A stretch of DNA of 12,622 bases from an uncultured Bacilli bacterium (GCA_947632415.1 CANRPB010000030.1:1-12622); one strand, 5' to 3'. Shown: positions 1-7,450, numbered from the stretch's first letter. The notes: generated by a model not told the origin, from the letters alone. A program made the numbers and translations.

Positions 1-430
1 AAAGGCCAAAGAAAGAGAACTTGAAAATCAAGAGAAACAAATACTTGAACAAAAAACTAAATTAAAAGAAGAACAAACTAAATTAAAAGAAGAACAAACT
101 AAATTAAAAGAAGAACAAAATAAAGTCAAAGAAGAACAAAATAAAGTCAAAGAAGAACAAAATAAAATAAAAGAAGAAAAAAACAGAGTAAAAGAAGAAC
201 GAAATGAATTAAAGGAACAAAAGGATAAGGTCAAAGAACAGGAAAATAGAGTTAAAGGACTAGAAAATAAAGTAAATGAAAAAGAAGTAGTACTTAATGA
301 AAGAATGGAAAAATTCAATCAAGAAAAGATCAAGTTTGCCAAGAAATTACTTGAGGCTAATATTGATATTGATGAAATATCTAAAATGACGGATTTAAAA
401 GTAGAACAAATCAGAGAGATAGATAATTAG
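1..430 (+). CDS. C-terminal part of coiled-coil protein, probably Rpn/PD-(D/E)XK nuclease family (5' partial)
   Basis: Open from the window edge in the frame starting at base 2, ending at TAG 428-430; 142 residues are visible. Residues about 19-95 are a highly charged coiled coil made of heptads such as TKLKEEQ and NKVKEEQ, encoded by 21-bp tandem repeats. The last 30 residues form a small predicted helical segment, with 'AKKLLEANIDIDEISKMTDL' followed by KVEQIREID. Known from the family: recombination-promoting nucleases (Rpn, PD-(D/E)XK 'transposase' proteins) of gut Firmicutes often end in a charged coiled coil followed by a segment of the form 'A..ML..G.DIE.IS..TGLS.EEI'. The match is good, but the nuclease domain lies outside the window, so the assignment is an inference. 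Another coiled-coil protein carrying this tail remains possible. A terminator hairpin overlaps the stop codon. Confidence 0.55.
   Translation, partial: KAKERELENQEKQILEQKTKLKEEQTKLKEEQTKLKEEQNKVKEEQNKVKEEQNKIKEEKNRVKEERNELKEQKDKVKEQENRVKGLENKVNEKEVVLNERMEKFNQEKIKFAKKLLEANIDIDEISKMTDLKVEQIREIDN
56..286 (+). repeat. 21-bp in-frame tandem repeats encoding heptads
   Basis: Eleven consecutive 21-bp units, in frame with the partial CDS. Units 1-3 (56-118) are identical (act aaa tta aaa gaa gaa caa). Units 4-5 (119-160) are identical to each other (aat aaa gtc aaa gaa gaa caa). Units 6-11 diverge progressively towards 286. Each unit encodes one coiled-coil heptad. Identical units on the 5' side and decayed ones on the 3' side suggest recent duplication at the 5' side. 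Copy number could change by slippage or recombination without shifting the frame. Confidence 0.85.
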
Positions 431-444
431 AATCTATCTTTTTT
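417..444 (+). terminator. Intrinsic terminator overlapping the stop codon of the first CDS
   Basis: Perfect 8-bp stem AGATAGAT (417-424) / ATCTATCT (432-439), 7-nt loop, followed by a T run to 444. The TAG stop codon (428-430) lies in the loop. The stem is AT-rich, so its strength is uncertain. Confidence 0.6.
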
Positions 445-584
445 GGTATCAATTGTTATCGTATAAAATTTTTAACATAAATTTTAATTAAACTTCATTA
501 AGTAATTTATATGAGAATAATAAAATAATTCTTAAATTGTCAATATATATAGATTTTTAAAAAAAAATGTGTTAATATGATATT

Positions 585-590
585 GGGTGA
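585..590 (+). promoter_or_regulatory. Ribosome binding site that sets the start at 595
   Basis: GGGTGA lies four bases before ATG 595. The GGTGA-plus-four-bases spacing is the same as before the ATG at 2180 (ggtga-taag-ATG). The further upstream ATG at 577 has no such site, so 595 is preferred. Confidence 0.6.
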
Positions 591-594
591 TTGT

Positions 595-1140
595 ATGGAT
601 ATGATAGATAATATTCGTACCTCTTTAGAGAGTAATAAACATTTAACTAGAGAAATAAAGGATGAAATATTTGAATTGATTGTTATATTTAATAAAAGTT
701 TTCCTAATATAAATTTAGAAAATTTAAATAAAAGATTAAAAAGTTTAAAAATAGAGAAGACATCAAAATTTGAAAAAAGTCATATATCTAGTTACAATGT
801 AAAAAAAAATATTCTATATTTTAATTCCGAAGAGTTAAGTAAAGACTATGATGCAAGACATATAATGATGTTTGAAATACTTAATATGATAACATCGAAT
901 GACAATCAATATGGCTTTAATACTGATAATCGTTTTTTAGCGCTTAACGTGGGTTTTACAGAAATATTAACTAACTATCTCGTTGGAAATCGCGGTGAAA
1001 AGTTAGTTTATCCAGATGAGGCAATAATGACTAATCTAATAACATCAGTAGTGGGATTTGAAAATATGTTGTATGCATACTTTAATAATGATTCAAAATA
1101 TTTATTAAATAAATTAATGGAGTCAGGAGTGAAACTATAA
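595..1140 (+). CDS. Unknown protein resembling a zinc metallopeptidase without its metal ligands
   Basis: 181 residues from ATG 595; an in-frame ATG at 577 would add six residues but lacks a ribosome binding site. No signal peptide or membrane segment is visible, so it is probably cytoplasmic. I do not recognise a named family. Residues 93-101 (FEILNMITS) followed by residues 117-126 (LNVGFTEILT) resemble the order seen in gluzincin-type peptidases, HExxH then an NEGxTE-like motif with the third ligand. Here the two His positions are Phe93 and Asn97 and the Glu position is Val119, while the surrounding hydrophobic pattern is kept. If the comparison is right, the protein is a catalytically dead relative with a binding or regulatory role. 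That is an inference from motif shape only. It overlaps the next gene by one base (TAATG), so the two are probably co-translated. The preceding gap (431-594) follows a terminator, so a promoter is expected there, but I could not assign one. Confidence 0.75.
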   Translation: MDMIDNIRTSLESNKHLTREIKDEIFELIVIFNKSFPNINLENLNKRLKSLKIEKTSKFEKSHISSYNVKKNILYFNSEELSKDYDARHIMMFEILNMITSNDNQYGFNTDNRFLALNVGFTEILTNYLVGNRGEKLVYPDEAIMTNLITSVVGFENMLYAYFNNDSKYLLNKLMESGVKL

Positions 1141-1409
1141 TGGAATTAATGAAAATAATGGATTTAATGAATTACAATTATGAGAGTCAAGGGACAGAGA
1201 TCTATAATATATACGGTAAATTTATTGAAGCAAATCAAGAGATTCTAACCGAAGAACAACTAAAGAACGCTAGTGAATATTTATTACCACCTTTTGCTTT
1301 TGATGATGAAAGAAAAAGATCTAAGGACCAATATGATAAAACGCAGAAATTAATAATGGTAGCTATAAATAAAAAAATAGAAAATAAAAAAAGAGGTATG
1401 GTAGCATAA
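1140..1409 (+). CDS. Small hypothetical protein, 89 aa
   Basis: ATG 1140 overlaps the stop of the preceding gene by one base (TAATG), with AGGAG at 1125-1129 ten bases upstream. Later in-frame ATG codons, for example 1149, are possible starts. The protein is hydrophilic and probably helical, with a PPFAF turn near residues 50-54 and a Lys/Arg-rich C terminus (KKIENKKRG). No signal peptide, membrane segment or known domain is visible. Overlap with the upstream gene implies coupled translation and a shared function, but none can be named. The last codons and the stop lie inside a terminator-like hairpin. Confidence 0.65.
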   Translation: MELMKIMDLMNYNYESQGTEIYNIYGKFIEANQEILTEEQLKNASEYLLPPFAFDDERKRSKDQYDKTQKLIMVAINKKIENKKRGMVA

Positions 1410-1417
1410 CCTCTTTT
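1389..1417 (+). terminator. Terminator-like hairpin enclosing a stop codon
   Basis: AAAAGAGGTATG (1389-1400), loop GTAG, then the complementary arm 1405-1417 with one bulged A, giving a 12-bp stem that includes three consecutive GC-containing steps. The TAA stop (1407-1409) sits in the 3' arm. The tail is only TTTT, followed by A-rich sequence, so read-through into deoD is likely partial. It could act as an attenuator or as an mRNA end. Confidence 0.55.
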
Positions 1418-1441
1418 AAAAAATAAAAGGAGAATGATAAA

Positions 1442-2140
1442 ATGACACCACATATTGAGGCTAAAAAAGAAGAAATTGCTAAAACGGTAATAATGCCAGG
1501 AGACCCTTTAAGGGCTAAGTATATTGCCGAAACATATTTAAAAGACTATAAGTTAGTAAATAAAGTTAGAAATATCTACGCTTATACAGGATATTATAAT
1601 GATAAACGAGTAACAGTAATGGCATCTGGAATGGGAATGCCAAGTATTGGTATATATTCATATGAATTATTTAAATTCTATGATGTGGATACAATTATAA
1701 GAGTAGGATCAGCTGGATCATACAGTAAAGATTTAAACCTTTATGATGTTGTTTTGGTAAATGGATGTTATTCAGAATCTAGTTATGCTAAAACACAAAA
1801 TAACTCTGAGGAAAATTTTCTTTATCCAAATCAAAATTTAAATTTTTGGATAAAAAAAACTGCTGAAGAAAATAATATTCCAATAACAATCGCTAATATA
1901 CATAGTAGTGATGTCTTTTACAAAGAAAATAATAATTTTGAAGAATTAAACAAAAAATATGGTTGTATGTGTGTAGAAATGGAGTCATTCGCATTATTTC
2001 ATAATGCTAAAATATTAAATAAAAAAGCTGCATGTATTTTAACTATATCAGATAGTTTAGTAACGAATGAAGAAACAACGAGTGAAGAAAGACAAAATAG
2101 TTTTGATAAAATGATTATTTTAGCCTTAAAATCATTATAA
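1442..2140 (+). CDS. deoD: Purine nucleoside phosphorylase, DeoD type
   Basis: Cleaves purine (deoxy)ribonucleosides with phosphate to the free base and (deoxy)ribose-1-phosphate, for purine salvage in the cytoplasm. 232 residues, close to the usual DeoD length. It starts TPHIEA and has MPGDPLRAKYIAET at residues 18-31. Residues at positions known as functional in the hexameric E. coli enzyme are all present at the same numbers: His4, Arg24, Arg43, Arg87, Ser90, the Glu179-Met180-Glu181 ribose site, catalytic Asp204 (TISDS) and Arg217 (SEERQ). The usual ISDH reads SDS, a minor change. AAGGAG (1427-1432) precedes ATG 1442 by nine bases. It follows a terminator-like hairpin and has no obvious promoter of its own, so it is probably expressed by read-through from upstream or from an unrecognised promoter. 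No other deo or pentose-phosphate gene is adjacent. Confidence 0.95.
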   Translation: MTPHIEAKKEEIAKTVIMPGDPLRAKYIAETYLKDYKLVNKVRNIYAYTGYYNDKRVTVMASGMGMPSIGIYSYELFKFYDVDTIIRVGSAGSYSKDLNLYDVVLVNGCYSESSYAKTQNNSEENFLYPNQNLNFWIKKTAEENNIPITIANIHSSDVFYKENNNFEELNKKYGCMCVEMESFALFHNAKILNKKAACILTISDSLVTNEETTSEERQNSFDKMIILALKSL

Positions 2141-2179
2141 AAAATAAAAAATAAAACATAATAAAAAAGAGGTGATAAG

Positions 2180-3445
2180 ATGAACTATACAAAATATCAA
2201 AATGGAGCCTACAATATACATTTAATTAAAACTGATAGATTTAAAACTATAAGTATAAGAATAAATTTTAAAAGAAAAATAGTCAAAGAAGATATAACTA
2301 AAAGAAATTTACTGACAAAAGTCTTATTAGAATCAAATGAACACTATAAAACAAGTAGATTAATTGAAATAGAAACAGAAAAATTATATGGATTAAAACT
2401 AGGAAGTTCTCAAACTCTATCAGGTAATTACTCAGTTATAAGTTTTGAAAGTTCATTTTTAAATGAAGAATATACCGATGATAAAATGTTATCAAGATCA
2501 TTAGAATTTATTTTAGGATTCATTTTTAATCCCAATATTGAAGGTAAAGGTTTTAATGAAAAAAATTTTAATATGTGTAAAGAGGCATTAAAAGATGAAA
2601 TAGAATGTCAAAAAGAAAATCCAGGACGTTATGGAATGCAACAGATGTTAAAGACTATGGATCCAGATGCTCCTTATGCTATTAATGCTTATGGGTATAT
2701 AGAAGATTTAGAGACTATTACTAAGGAAAGTTTGTATGAATATTATCAAGAGGTAATAAAGAGTGATTTAATAGATATATTTGTAATTGGTGATTTTAGT
2801 GAACCGAAGGTAAAAAAAATAATAACTGAAAAGTTTAAAATTAATACTTTAAAGAAACCAAGTGAAACTCATTATTTTACTCATAAAAAAATAAATAGAA
2901 AAGCAAAAACTAAAACTGAGGTTATGAATTTAGAACAAAGTAAGTTATATATTGGGTGCAAATTGGATAAGTTAACGCCATTTGAGCAAAAGTATGTTAT
3001 GAATATTTATTCATTTATCTTGGGGGGAAGTCCTAATTCTAGACTTTTCATGAATCTTAGAGAACAAAATTCTTTGTGTTATAGTATTACTAGTACGTAT
3101 CAACCGGTTATTAATTTACTTGTCATTAAAGCTGGAATAAGTGCTGATAACTTTAAAAAGAGTGTAAATTTAATAAAGCAGGAAATGAAGAATATGGAAA
3201 CGGGTAATTTTGAGGAAACTGAAATAGAGGCTGGAATAATAACGTATAAAAATACTTTTAAAGAGGTGGAAGATTCTGCTTATTCAATTTTAAATGCTTA
3301 TACAAGTTGCGAGTATTTAGATTATGATCCAATTGAAAAAAGGGTAAAGGAAATAGAAAAGGTTGATAAAGAAGCAATTATTAAGGTTGCTAAAAAAATT
3401 CATATTGATACAATATTCTTATTAGAAGGAGAAGGCAATGAATAA
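2180..3445 (+). CDS. ymfF: M16 peptidase-family protein without zinc motif, YmfF-like partner subunit
   Basis: 421 residues, M16 (pitrilysin/MPP-like) fold by sequence pattern. The N-terminal half lacks HxxEH: the corresponding region (about residues 40-90) has no His pair. The C-terminal half keeps the partner motif of M16 heterodimers, GGSPNSRLFMNLRE followed by NSLCYSI (residues 282-303), with Arg294 and Tyr301 in the positions of the R/Y pair that contacts substrate in related enzymes. It overlaps the next gene by eight bases. That gene carries the zinc site, so the two probably form one active heterodimer. In Bacillus the equivalent pair, YmfF and YmfH, is linked to EF-P modification and swarming; assigning that role here is by analogy. 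Ribosome site GAGGTGA precedes ATG 2180. Leu codons are mostly TTA, unlike the downstream genes. Confidence 0.85.
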   Translation: MNYTKYQNGAYNIHLIKTDRFKTISIRINFKRKIVKEDITKRNLLTKVLLESNEHYKTSRLIEIETEKLYGLKLGSSQTLSGNYSVISFESSFLNEEYTDDKMLSRSLEFILGFIFNPNIEGKGFNEKNFNMCKEALKDEIECQKENPGRYGMQQMLKTMDPDAPYAINAYGYIEDLETITKESLYEYYQEVIKSDLIDIFVIGDFSEPKVKKIITEKFKINTLKKPSETHYFTHKKINRKAKTKTEVMNLEQSKLYIGCKLDKLTPFEQKYVMNIYSFILGGSPNSRLFMNLREQNSLCYSITSTYQPVINLLVIKAGISADNFKKSVNLIKQEMKNMETGNFEETEIEAGIITYKNTFKEVEDSAYSILNAYTSCEYLDYDPIEKRVKEIEKVDKEAIIKVAKKIHIDTIFLLEGEGNE

Positions 3446-4718
3446 AAAAACAATTGAAGAATTAAAATTGGATATATATGATGAAACATTGGATAATGGC
3501 TTAAAAGTATATGTAATTCCTAAAAAAAATTGTAATAATATCTATGTAACTTTTTCAGCGAAGTATGGTTCAAATAATAATGAATTTGTCCCAATAAATG
3601 GTAAGAAAATGAAAAGATATCCTCTTGGAATAGCTCATTTTTTAGAGCATAAAATGTTTGAACAGGAAGATGATACTGATCCGTTTGAAATATATAGTAA
3701 TAATGGTGCTGACGCGAATGCAAATACGTCAAATTATAAAACAACATATTTGTTTTCTGGTCCAGAGTATTTTAAAGAAAATTTAAATTATTTGCTAGAT
3801 TATGTTCAATCACCATATTTTACAGATGCTAATGTTGAGAAGGAAAAGGGTATAATTGCTCAAGAAATAAAAATGTATCAAGATGATCCGTATACTGTTT
3901 TGTATGAAAGGTCAATTTATAATAGTTTTATTAAACATCCGATTAAAATGCCTGTTATTGGTGATTTGGAAAATATAGAAAAAATAACTAAAGAGGATTT
4001 ATATGAATGTTATAATACGTTTTATAATCCTTCTAATATGTTTGTGGTAGTAACAGGTAATGTTGATCCTTTGGAAACTGTTGAGATAATAAGGCAGAAT
4101 CAAAAGGGTAAAACGTTTGAGGAAAGTGGTGTAATTAAGCAGAAGAAGTATGATGAGCCTGATAATGTTGAGACGGAAAATGAAACTATAAAAATGGATA
4201 TAGGTGTTTCAAAGTTGGCGCTTAATTATAAAATAAATTATGAGAAGTTAAATTTAAATATTCGTGATGCTTTGTCTTATCTTTCTATTATTTTTGATAT
4301 AAATATTGGTACGACATCGTTAATAAATGAGAAGTTAAAGGAAGAAAATGTTATAACGACTAATATTGATTTTACTTTTCTTTATACTGATAGACATATA
4401 TTATTGTCGATATTGGGGGAAACTAATACTACTTTAAAATTATTGTCACAACTTCAGAATCAAATTGAAAATTTAAAGATTACTGAGAGTGAGTTTGAAA
4501 GAAAAAAGTTGAATATTGCAAGTTCTTATATTTTTATGAGTGATAATATTTTTAGTATGAATGAGAAGGTAATGAGTAATATTATTAAATATAATCAAAT
4601 TAAGATAGATGATATTGGATATACTACTCAACTTGATTTTGAAAAGGCTAACCAAATTATAGATGAGTTGGATTTATCGAATAAAAGTGTGGTTATTTTA
4701 GAACAAAAGGAATCATAA
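3438..4718 (+). CDS. ymfH: M16 zinc peptidase, YmfH-like catalytic subunit
   Basis: 426 residues. GIAHFLEHKMFEQ (residues 64-76) holds the inverted zinc motif HxxEH: His67, the catalytic base Glu70 and His71. A third zinc ligand is expected from the Glu-rich stretch VEKEKGIIAQEI (133-144); I cannot say which Glu it is. SNNGADANANTSNYKTTY (87-104) is the conserved segment that follows the zinc helix in M16 proteins. No signal peptide is visible, so it is cytoplasmic. It starts eight bases inside ymfF with the site AGAAGGAGAAGG just upstream, which fits coupled synthesis of a two-subunit peptidase. The natural substrate is unknown. Codon use shifts along this gene from A-rich to G/T-rich. The stop codon lies in the loop of a terminator. 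Confidence 0.9.
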   Translation: MNKKTIEELKLDIYDETLDNGLKVYVIPKKNCNNIYVTFSAKYGSNNNEFVPINGKKMKRYPLGIAHFLEHKMFEQEDDTDPFEIYSNNGADANANTSNYKTTYLFSGPEYFKENLNYLLDYVQSPYFTDANVEKEKGIIAQEIKMYQDDPYTVLYERSIYNSFIKHPIKMPVIGDLENIEKITKEDLYECYNTFYNPSNMFVVVTGNVDPLETVEIIRQNQKGKTFEESGVIKQKKYDEPDNVETENETIKMDIGVSKLALNYKINYEKLNLNIRDALSYLSIIFDINIGTTSLINEKLKEENVITTNIDFTFLYTDRHILLSILGETNTTLKLLSQLQNQIENLKITESEFERKKLNIASSYIFMSDNIFSMNEKVMSNIIKYNQIKIDDIGYTTQLDFEKANQIIDELDLSNKSVVILEQKES

Positions 4719-4732
4719 GGTTCTTTTTTTTT
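4700..4732 (+). terminator. Intrinsic terminator after ymfH
   Basis: AGAAC (4700-4704) pairs with GTTCT (4720-4724) and is followed by nine T (4724-4732). An alternative stem, AAAAGGA (4705-4711) with TTCTTTT (4721-4727, one G-U), uses the same tail. The TAA stop of ymfH (4716-4718) is in the loop. The long T tract makes a terminator likely although the stem is short. Confidence 0.6.
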
Positions 4733-4748
4733 ATTTATTCTAAAATAT

Positions 4749-4777
4749 GTTTATTTTTAATATAATTATGGTATAAT
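4749..4777 (+). promoter_or_regulatory. Extended -10 promoter for murG-murB-ftsQ
   Basis: TGG-TATAAT (4769-4777) is a full consensus -10 with the TGn extension. The -35 region around 4749-4755 (GTTTATT) is weak, as is usual with extended -10 promoters. A second TATAAT at 4761-4766 overlaps the spacer. It lies directly after the ymfH terminator and about 28 bases before ATG 4806. Confidence 0.75.
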
Positions 4778-4805
4778 GGTATAGAATATTTTGCGAGGGG
4801 ATTAG

Positions 4806-5885
4806 ATGAGAGTAATTATAAGTGCTGGTGGTACGGGTGGACATATTTATCCTGCTTTAGCAATTTTGGATAAGATTAAAGAGATGGAACCTAATAGTGA
4901 GTTTTTGTATATTGGTACTCATAATAGGATGGAAAATGATATTGTTCCAAAGTATGGTATTCCTTTTGAGACTATTGAGATTTATGGTTTTAGTAAGAAG
5001 GTTTTGAAGAATATTAGGACTTTAAAGTGTTTGGTTAAGAGTTATGGTAGGTGTAAAAAATTGATTCGTGACTTTAAACCTGATGTAGTAATAGGGGTTG
5101 GTGGTTATGTAACGGCGCCTGTTATTTATAGTGCTAAGAAGTTGGGGTTTAAGACTGTTATTCATGAACAGAATAGTTTGCCTGGAAAGAGTAATCAGTT
5201 TTTGAGTAAGTATTCTGATTTGATTTGTGTATCTTTTAAGAGTACGATTAAGCATTTTCCTGGCTATAAGACGGTTTTTACTGGTAATCCTTGTAGTGAG
5301 GCGGCTTTGAGTAAGCCTGAGGTTAAGAAGAGTGTTTTTGGCCTTAGTGGTAGTAAGAAATTGGTTTTGATTGTTATGGGTTCTTTGGGTTCTAGTCGTG
5401 TTAATGATTATTTGGTTAGTACGATGAGTTTATTTAATGGTAAGGATTATGAGGTTTTGTTTGTTACGGGTGCTAATTCGTATGAGAGTATTAGTTCTAG
5501 TAAGTTTCCAAGTAATGTTTTTGTTGTTCCTTATATTGAGGGTATGACGGGGCTTATGAAGAATGTTGATTTGATTGTTTCGAGGGCTGGTGCTTCGACG
5601 CTTAGTGAGATTATTGCTTTGAGGATTCCTTCTATTTTAATTCCTAGTCCTTATGTTGCGAATAATCATCAGTATAAAAATGCTTTGGATTTAGTTGGTT
5701 CTAATGCTTCGGTTATGATTGAGGAAAAGGATTTATGTGGTGATATTTTGGTTAGAAGAATTGATGAGATTTTGTTTGATGATAAAAAGATGAGGGATAT
5801 GAAGAAGAATTTGAAGTCATTGATGGTTTCAAATAGTGCTTCTTTGATATATGATAGTTTAAGGGAACTAGTAGATAGGAAGTAG
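4806..5885 (+). CDS. murG: UDP-GlcNAc:lipid I GlcNAc transferase MurG
   Basis: Transfers GlcNAc from UDP-GlcNAc to lipid I on the inner face of the membrane, giving lipid II. 359 residues, the usual length, GT-B fold of family GT28. Visible motifs: GGTGGH (8-13) in the first glycine-rich loop, GVGGYVTAP (97-105), HEQNSLPGKSN (120-130), the TGNP strand (159-162), MGSLGSSRVN (191-200), and the donor-binding SRAGASTLSEI (259-269) with NNHQYKNA (286-293). All expected elements are present, so it should be active. GAGGGG (4795-4800) precedes ATG 4806 by five bases. It is first in its operon, with murB starting two bases after its stop. From here on, codons are strongly G/T-rich (TTG, GTT, GGT, AGT), in contrast to the genes upstream of 3000. 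Confidence 0.97.
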   Translation: MRVIISAGGTGGHIYPALAILDKIKEMEPNSEFLYIGTHNRMENDIVPKYGIPFETIEIYGFSKKVLKNIRTLKCLVKSYGRCKKLIRDFKPDVVIGVGGYVTAPVIYSAKKLGFKTVIHEQNSLPGKSNQFLSKYSDLICVSFKSTIKHFPGYKTVFTGNPCSEAALSKPEVKKSVFGLSGSKKLVLIVMGSLGSSRVNDYLVSTMSLFNGKDYEVLFVTGANSYESISSSKFPSNVFVVPYIEGMTGLMKNVDLIVSRAGASTLSEIIALRIPSILIPSPYVANNHQYKNALDLVGSNASVMIEEKDLCGDILVRRIDEILFDDKKMRDMKKNLKSLMVSNSASLIYDSLRELVDRK

Positions 5886-5887
5886 TT

Positions 5888-6781
5888 ATGAAGATAGATG
5901 AGATTAAGGGTTTGAATGTTGGTACTGTTTTGGAGAATGTTGATTTGTCTAAGTATACCACTTATAAGTTGAAGGGTATTGGTCGTGTTTTGGTTATACC
6001 TAATGATGTTGCGTCTCTTAAGAGGCTTATTTCTTATATCAATGATAATGGGTTAAAGTATAAGATACTTGGTAATGGTTCTAATTTGATTTTTACTAAT
6101 ATGGTTTATGATGGTGTTTTGATTAAGCTTGATTGTTTTAATGATATTAGTATTGATGATGATGTTATTAAGGTTGGTTGTGGTTATAGTCTTATTAAAC
6201 TTGCTTTGAAGGCGTCGATGTTGGGGCTTAGTGGTTTGGAGTTTGCAACGGGTATTCCTGGTAGTGTTGGTGGCGCTATTTTCATGAATGCTGGGGCGTA
6301 TAATAGTGATATTGCGAGTGTTCTTGAGAGTGCTTTTGTGCTCACTCCTAGTAATGAGGTTGTGGAGTTTAAAAAGGGTGATTTTGCTTTTGATTATAGG
6401 AGTTCTTTTTTGCAGAGGAATCCGGGTTATGTTTGTTTGTCGGCGTGTTTTAGGTTAAAGCACGGTGATAAGGATGTGATTATGAGTTTGGTTGATAGTA
6501 GGAAGGAAAGGCGGGTTTTGTCGCAACCGCTTGAGTTTCCTAGTGCTGGTAGTGTTTTTAGAAATCCTAGTGGTGATTTTGCTGGGAGGTTAATTGAGGA
6601 GATTGGTTATAAGGGTAAGGTTGTTGGTGGTGCTCAGGTTAGTTTGAAGCATGCTAATTTTATTATTAATATTGGTGGTGCGACTGGGCGTGATATTAAG
6701 GAGTTAATTTTTGATATTAAGGATAAGGTACGTCAACGATATAATATTGATTTAATGGTTGAACAAGAGTTTGTGGAATAG
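5888..6781 (+). CDS. murB: UDP-N-acetylenolpyruvoylglucosamine reductase MurB
   Basis: Reduces UDP-GlcNAc-enolpyruvate with NADPH through FAD, making UDP-MurNAc in the cytoplasm. 297 residues, as expected for a type II (short) MurB of Gram-positives. FAD-binding elements: TTYKLKGIG (24-32), LGNGSN (61-66), GLEFATGIPGSVGGAIFMN (116-134) with NAGAY (134-138). The substrate-binding domain carries FDYRSS with Arg171 and PSAGSVFRNP (218-227) with the proton-donor Ser222. The C-terminal VEQEF (291-295) supplies the Glu that completes the site. AGGAAG (5877-5882), inside the end of murG, is the ribosome site. The gene is two bases after the murG stop and one base from the next possible start, so all three are co-transcribed. 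Confidence 0.97.
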   Translation: MKIDEIKGLNVGTVLENVDLSKYTTYKLKGIGRVLVIPNDVASLKRLISYINDNGLKYKILGNGSNLIFTNMVYDGVLIKLDCFNDISIDDDVIKVGCGYSLIKLALKASMLGLSGLEFATGIPGSVGGAIFMNAGAYNSDIASVLESAFVLTPSNEVVEFKKGDFAFDYRSSFLQRNPGYVCLSACFRLKHGDKDVIMSLVDSRKERRVLSQPLEFPSAGSVFRNPSGDFAGRLIEEIGYKGKVVGGAQVSLKHANFIINIGGATGRDIKELIFDIKDKVRQRYNIDLMVEQEFVE

Positions 6782-6785
6782 GTGG
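6780..6785 (+). promoter_or_regulatory. Ribosome binding site that sets the ftsQ start
   Basis: AGGTGG overlaps the murB stop and lies five bases before GTG 6791. The alternative GTG at 6782 is part of this site itself and has no site of its own, so 6791 is preferred. Confidence 0.6.
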
Positions 6786-6790
6786 TTTTT

Positions 6791-7450
6791 GTGAAAAAGT
6801 TCAAAATTAGATATGGGAGGGTTTTGATTTTTTTTCTTGTTGTTGCCTTGATTGTGCTTGTTGTTGTTAATTTGGTTTGTTTGAGATTTTCTAATATTTT
6901 TATATCTGGGAATAGTTATTTGAGTGATCAGTATATTATTGAGCTTGCGGGACTTCAGGATTATCCTAAGGTGTTTTTTACTTTGTCTAGTTCTATTAAG
7001 TCTAAGATTAGTGATAGTGTGTATATTGAGAGTTTGGATGTTAAGAAGAGGTTTACTAGTGTTTATATTTCGGTTGTTGAGAATAGGCCGTTATTTTATG
7101 ATAGTGTGAATGATTATATTGTTTTGAAGGATGGTAGTCATACGACGGATTTTTTTAATTTGCCAATTTTGAGTGATAGTGTTCCTAGTGATGTTTATAA
7201 TAAGTTTGTGGAGAAGATGAGTGTTATTGATGTTGATGTTTTATCTATTATTTCGGAGATTTATTATAGGCCTAATGATGTTGATAATGAGCTTTTCTTG
7301 TTTTCTTTGAATGATGGTAATTATATTTATGTTAATCTTGATAAGTTTGATAGCGTTAATAGGTATTTTGATATGGTTGTTAATTTTAATAATCATAAGG
7401 GTGTTTTGTATTTGGATTCTGGTGAATATTTTAAAATTTTGGACAATTAG
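6791..7450 (+). CDS. ftsQ: Cell division protein FtsQ/DivIB
   Basis: Bitopic division protein that joins the FtsB/FtsL-type complex and regulates septal peptidoglycan synthesis. With GTG 6791 it has 219 residues: a short basic cytoplasmic tail (MKKFKIRYGR), one membrane helix (about 11-30), then a POTRA domain (about 31-100) starting FSNIFISGNSYLSDQ and ending ISVVENRPLF, followed by the extracellular beta domain. The pattern 'I.V.GN...S...I...' followed by a '..V.E..P' end is typical of FtsQ/DivIB. Sequence outside the POTRA domain is poorly conserved, which is normal for the family. Position between murB and ftsA supports the call. An AT-rich hairpin overlaps the stop codon. Confidence 0.85.
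   Translation: MKKFKIRYGRVLIFFLVVALIVLVVVNLVCLRFSNIFISGNSYLSDQYIIELAGLQDYPKVFFTLSSSIKSKISDSVYIESLDVKKRFTSVYISVVENRPLFYDSVNDYIVLKDGSHTTDFFNLPILSDSVPSDVYNKFVEKMSVIDVDVLSIISEIYYRPNDVDNELFLFSLNDGNYIYVNLDKFDSVNRYFDMVVNFNNHKGVLYLDSGEYFKILDN

Noticed and set aside
56..286. Tandem repeats as a CRISPR array
   Set aside because: Units are directly adjacent without spacers and keep an open reading frame with coiled-coil heptads.
28..318. 96-codon minus-strand frame rich in Ser, Leu, Phe and Cys
   Set aside because: Reverse complement of the AAA/GAA heptad repeats; a repeat artefact.
537..581. TTGTCA (537-542) with TATGAT (576-581) as promoter of the gene at 595
   Set aside because: Spacing is 33 bases, far from 17. 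Other pairings in this AT-rich gap were equally weak, so no promoter was called although one is likely present.
6924..7109. Leu/Arg-rich + strand frames inside ftsQ (also 7311-7499)
   Set aside because: Out-of-frame readings of G/T-rich coding sequence; no ribosome site or recognisable domain.
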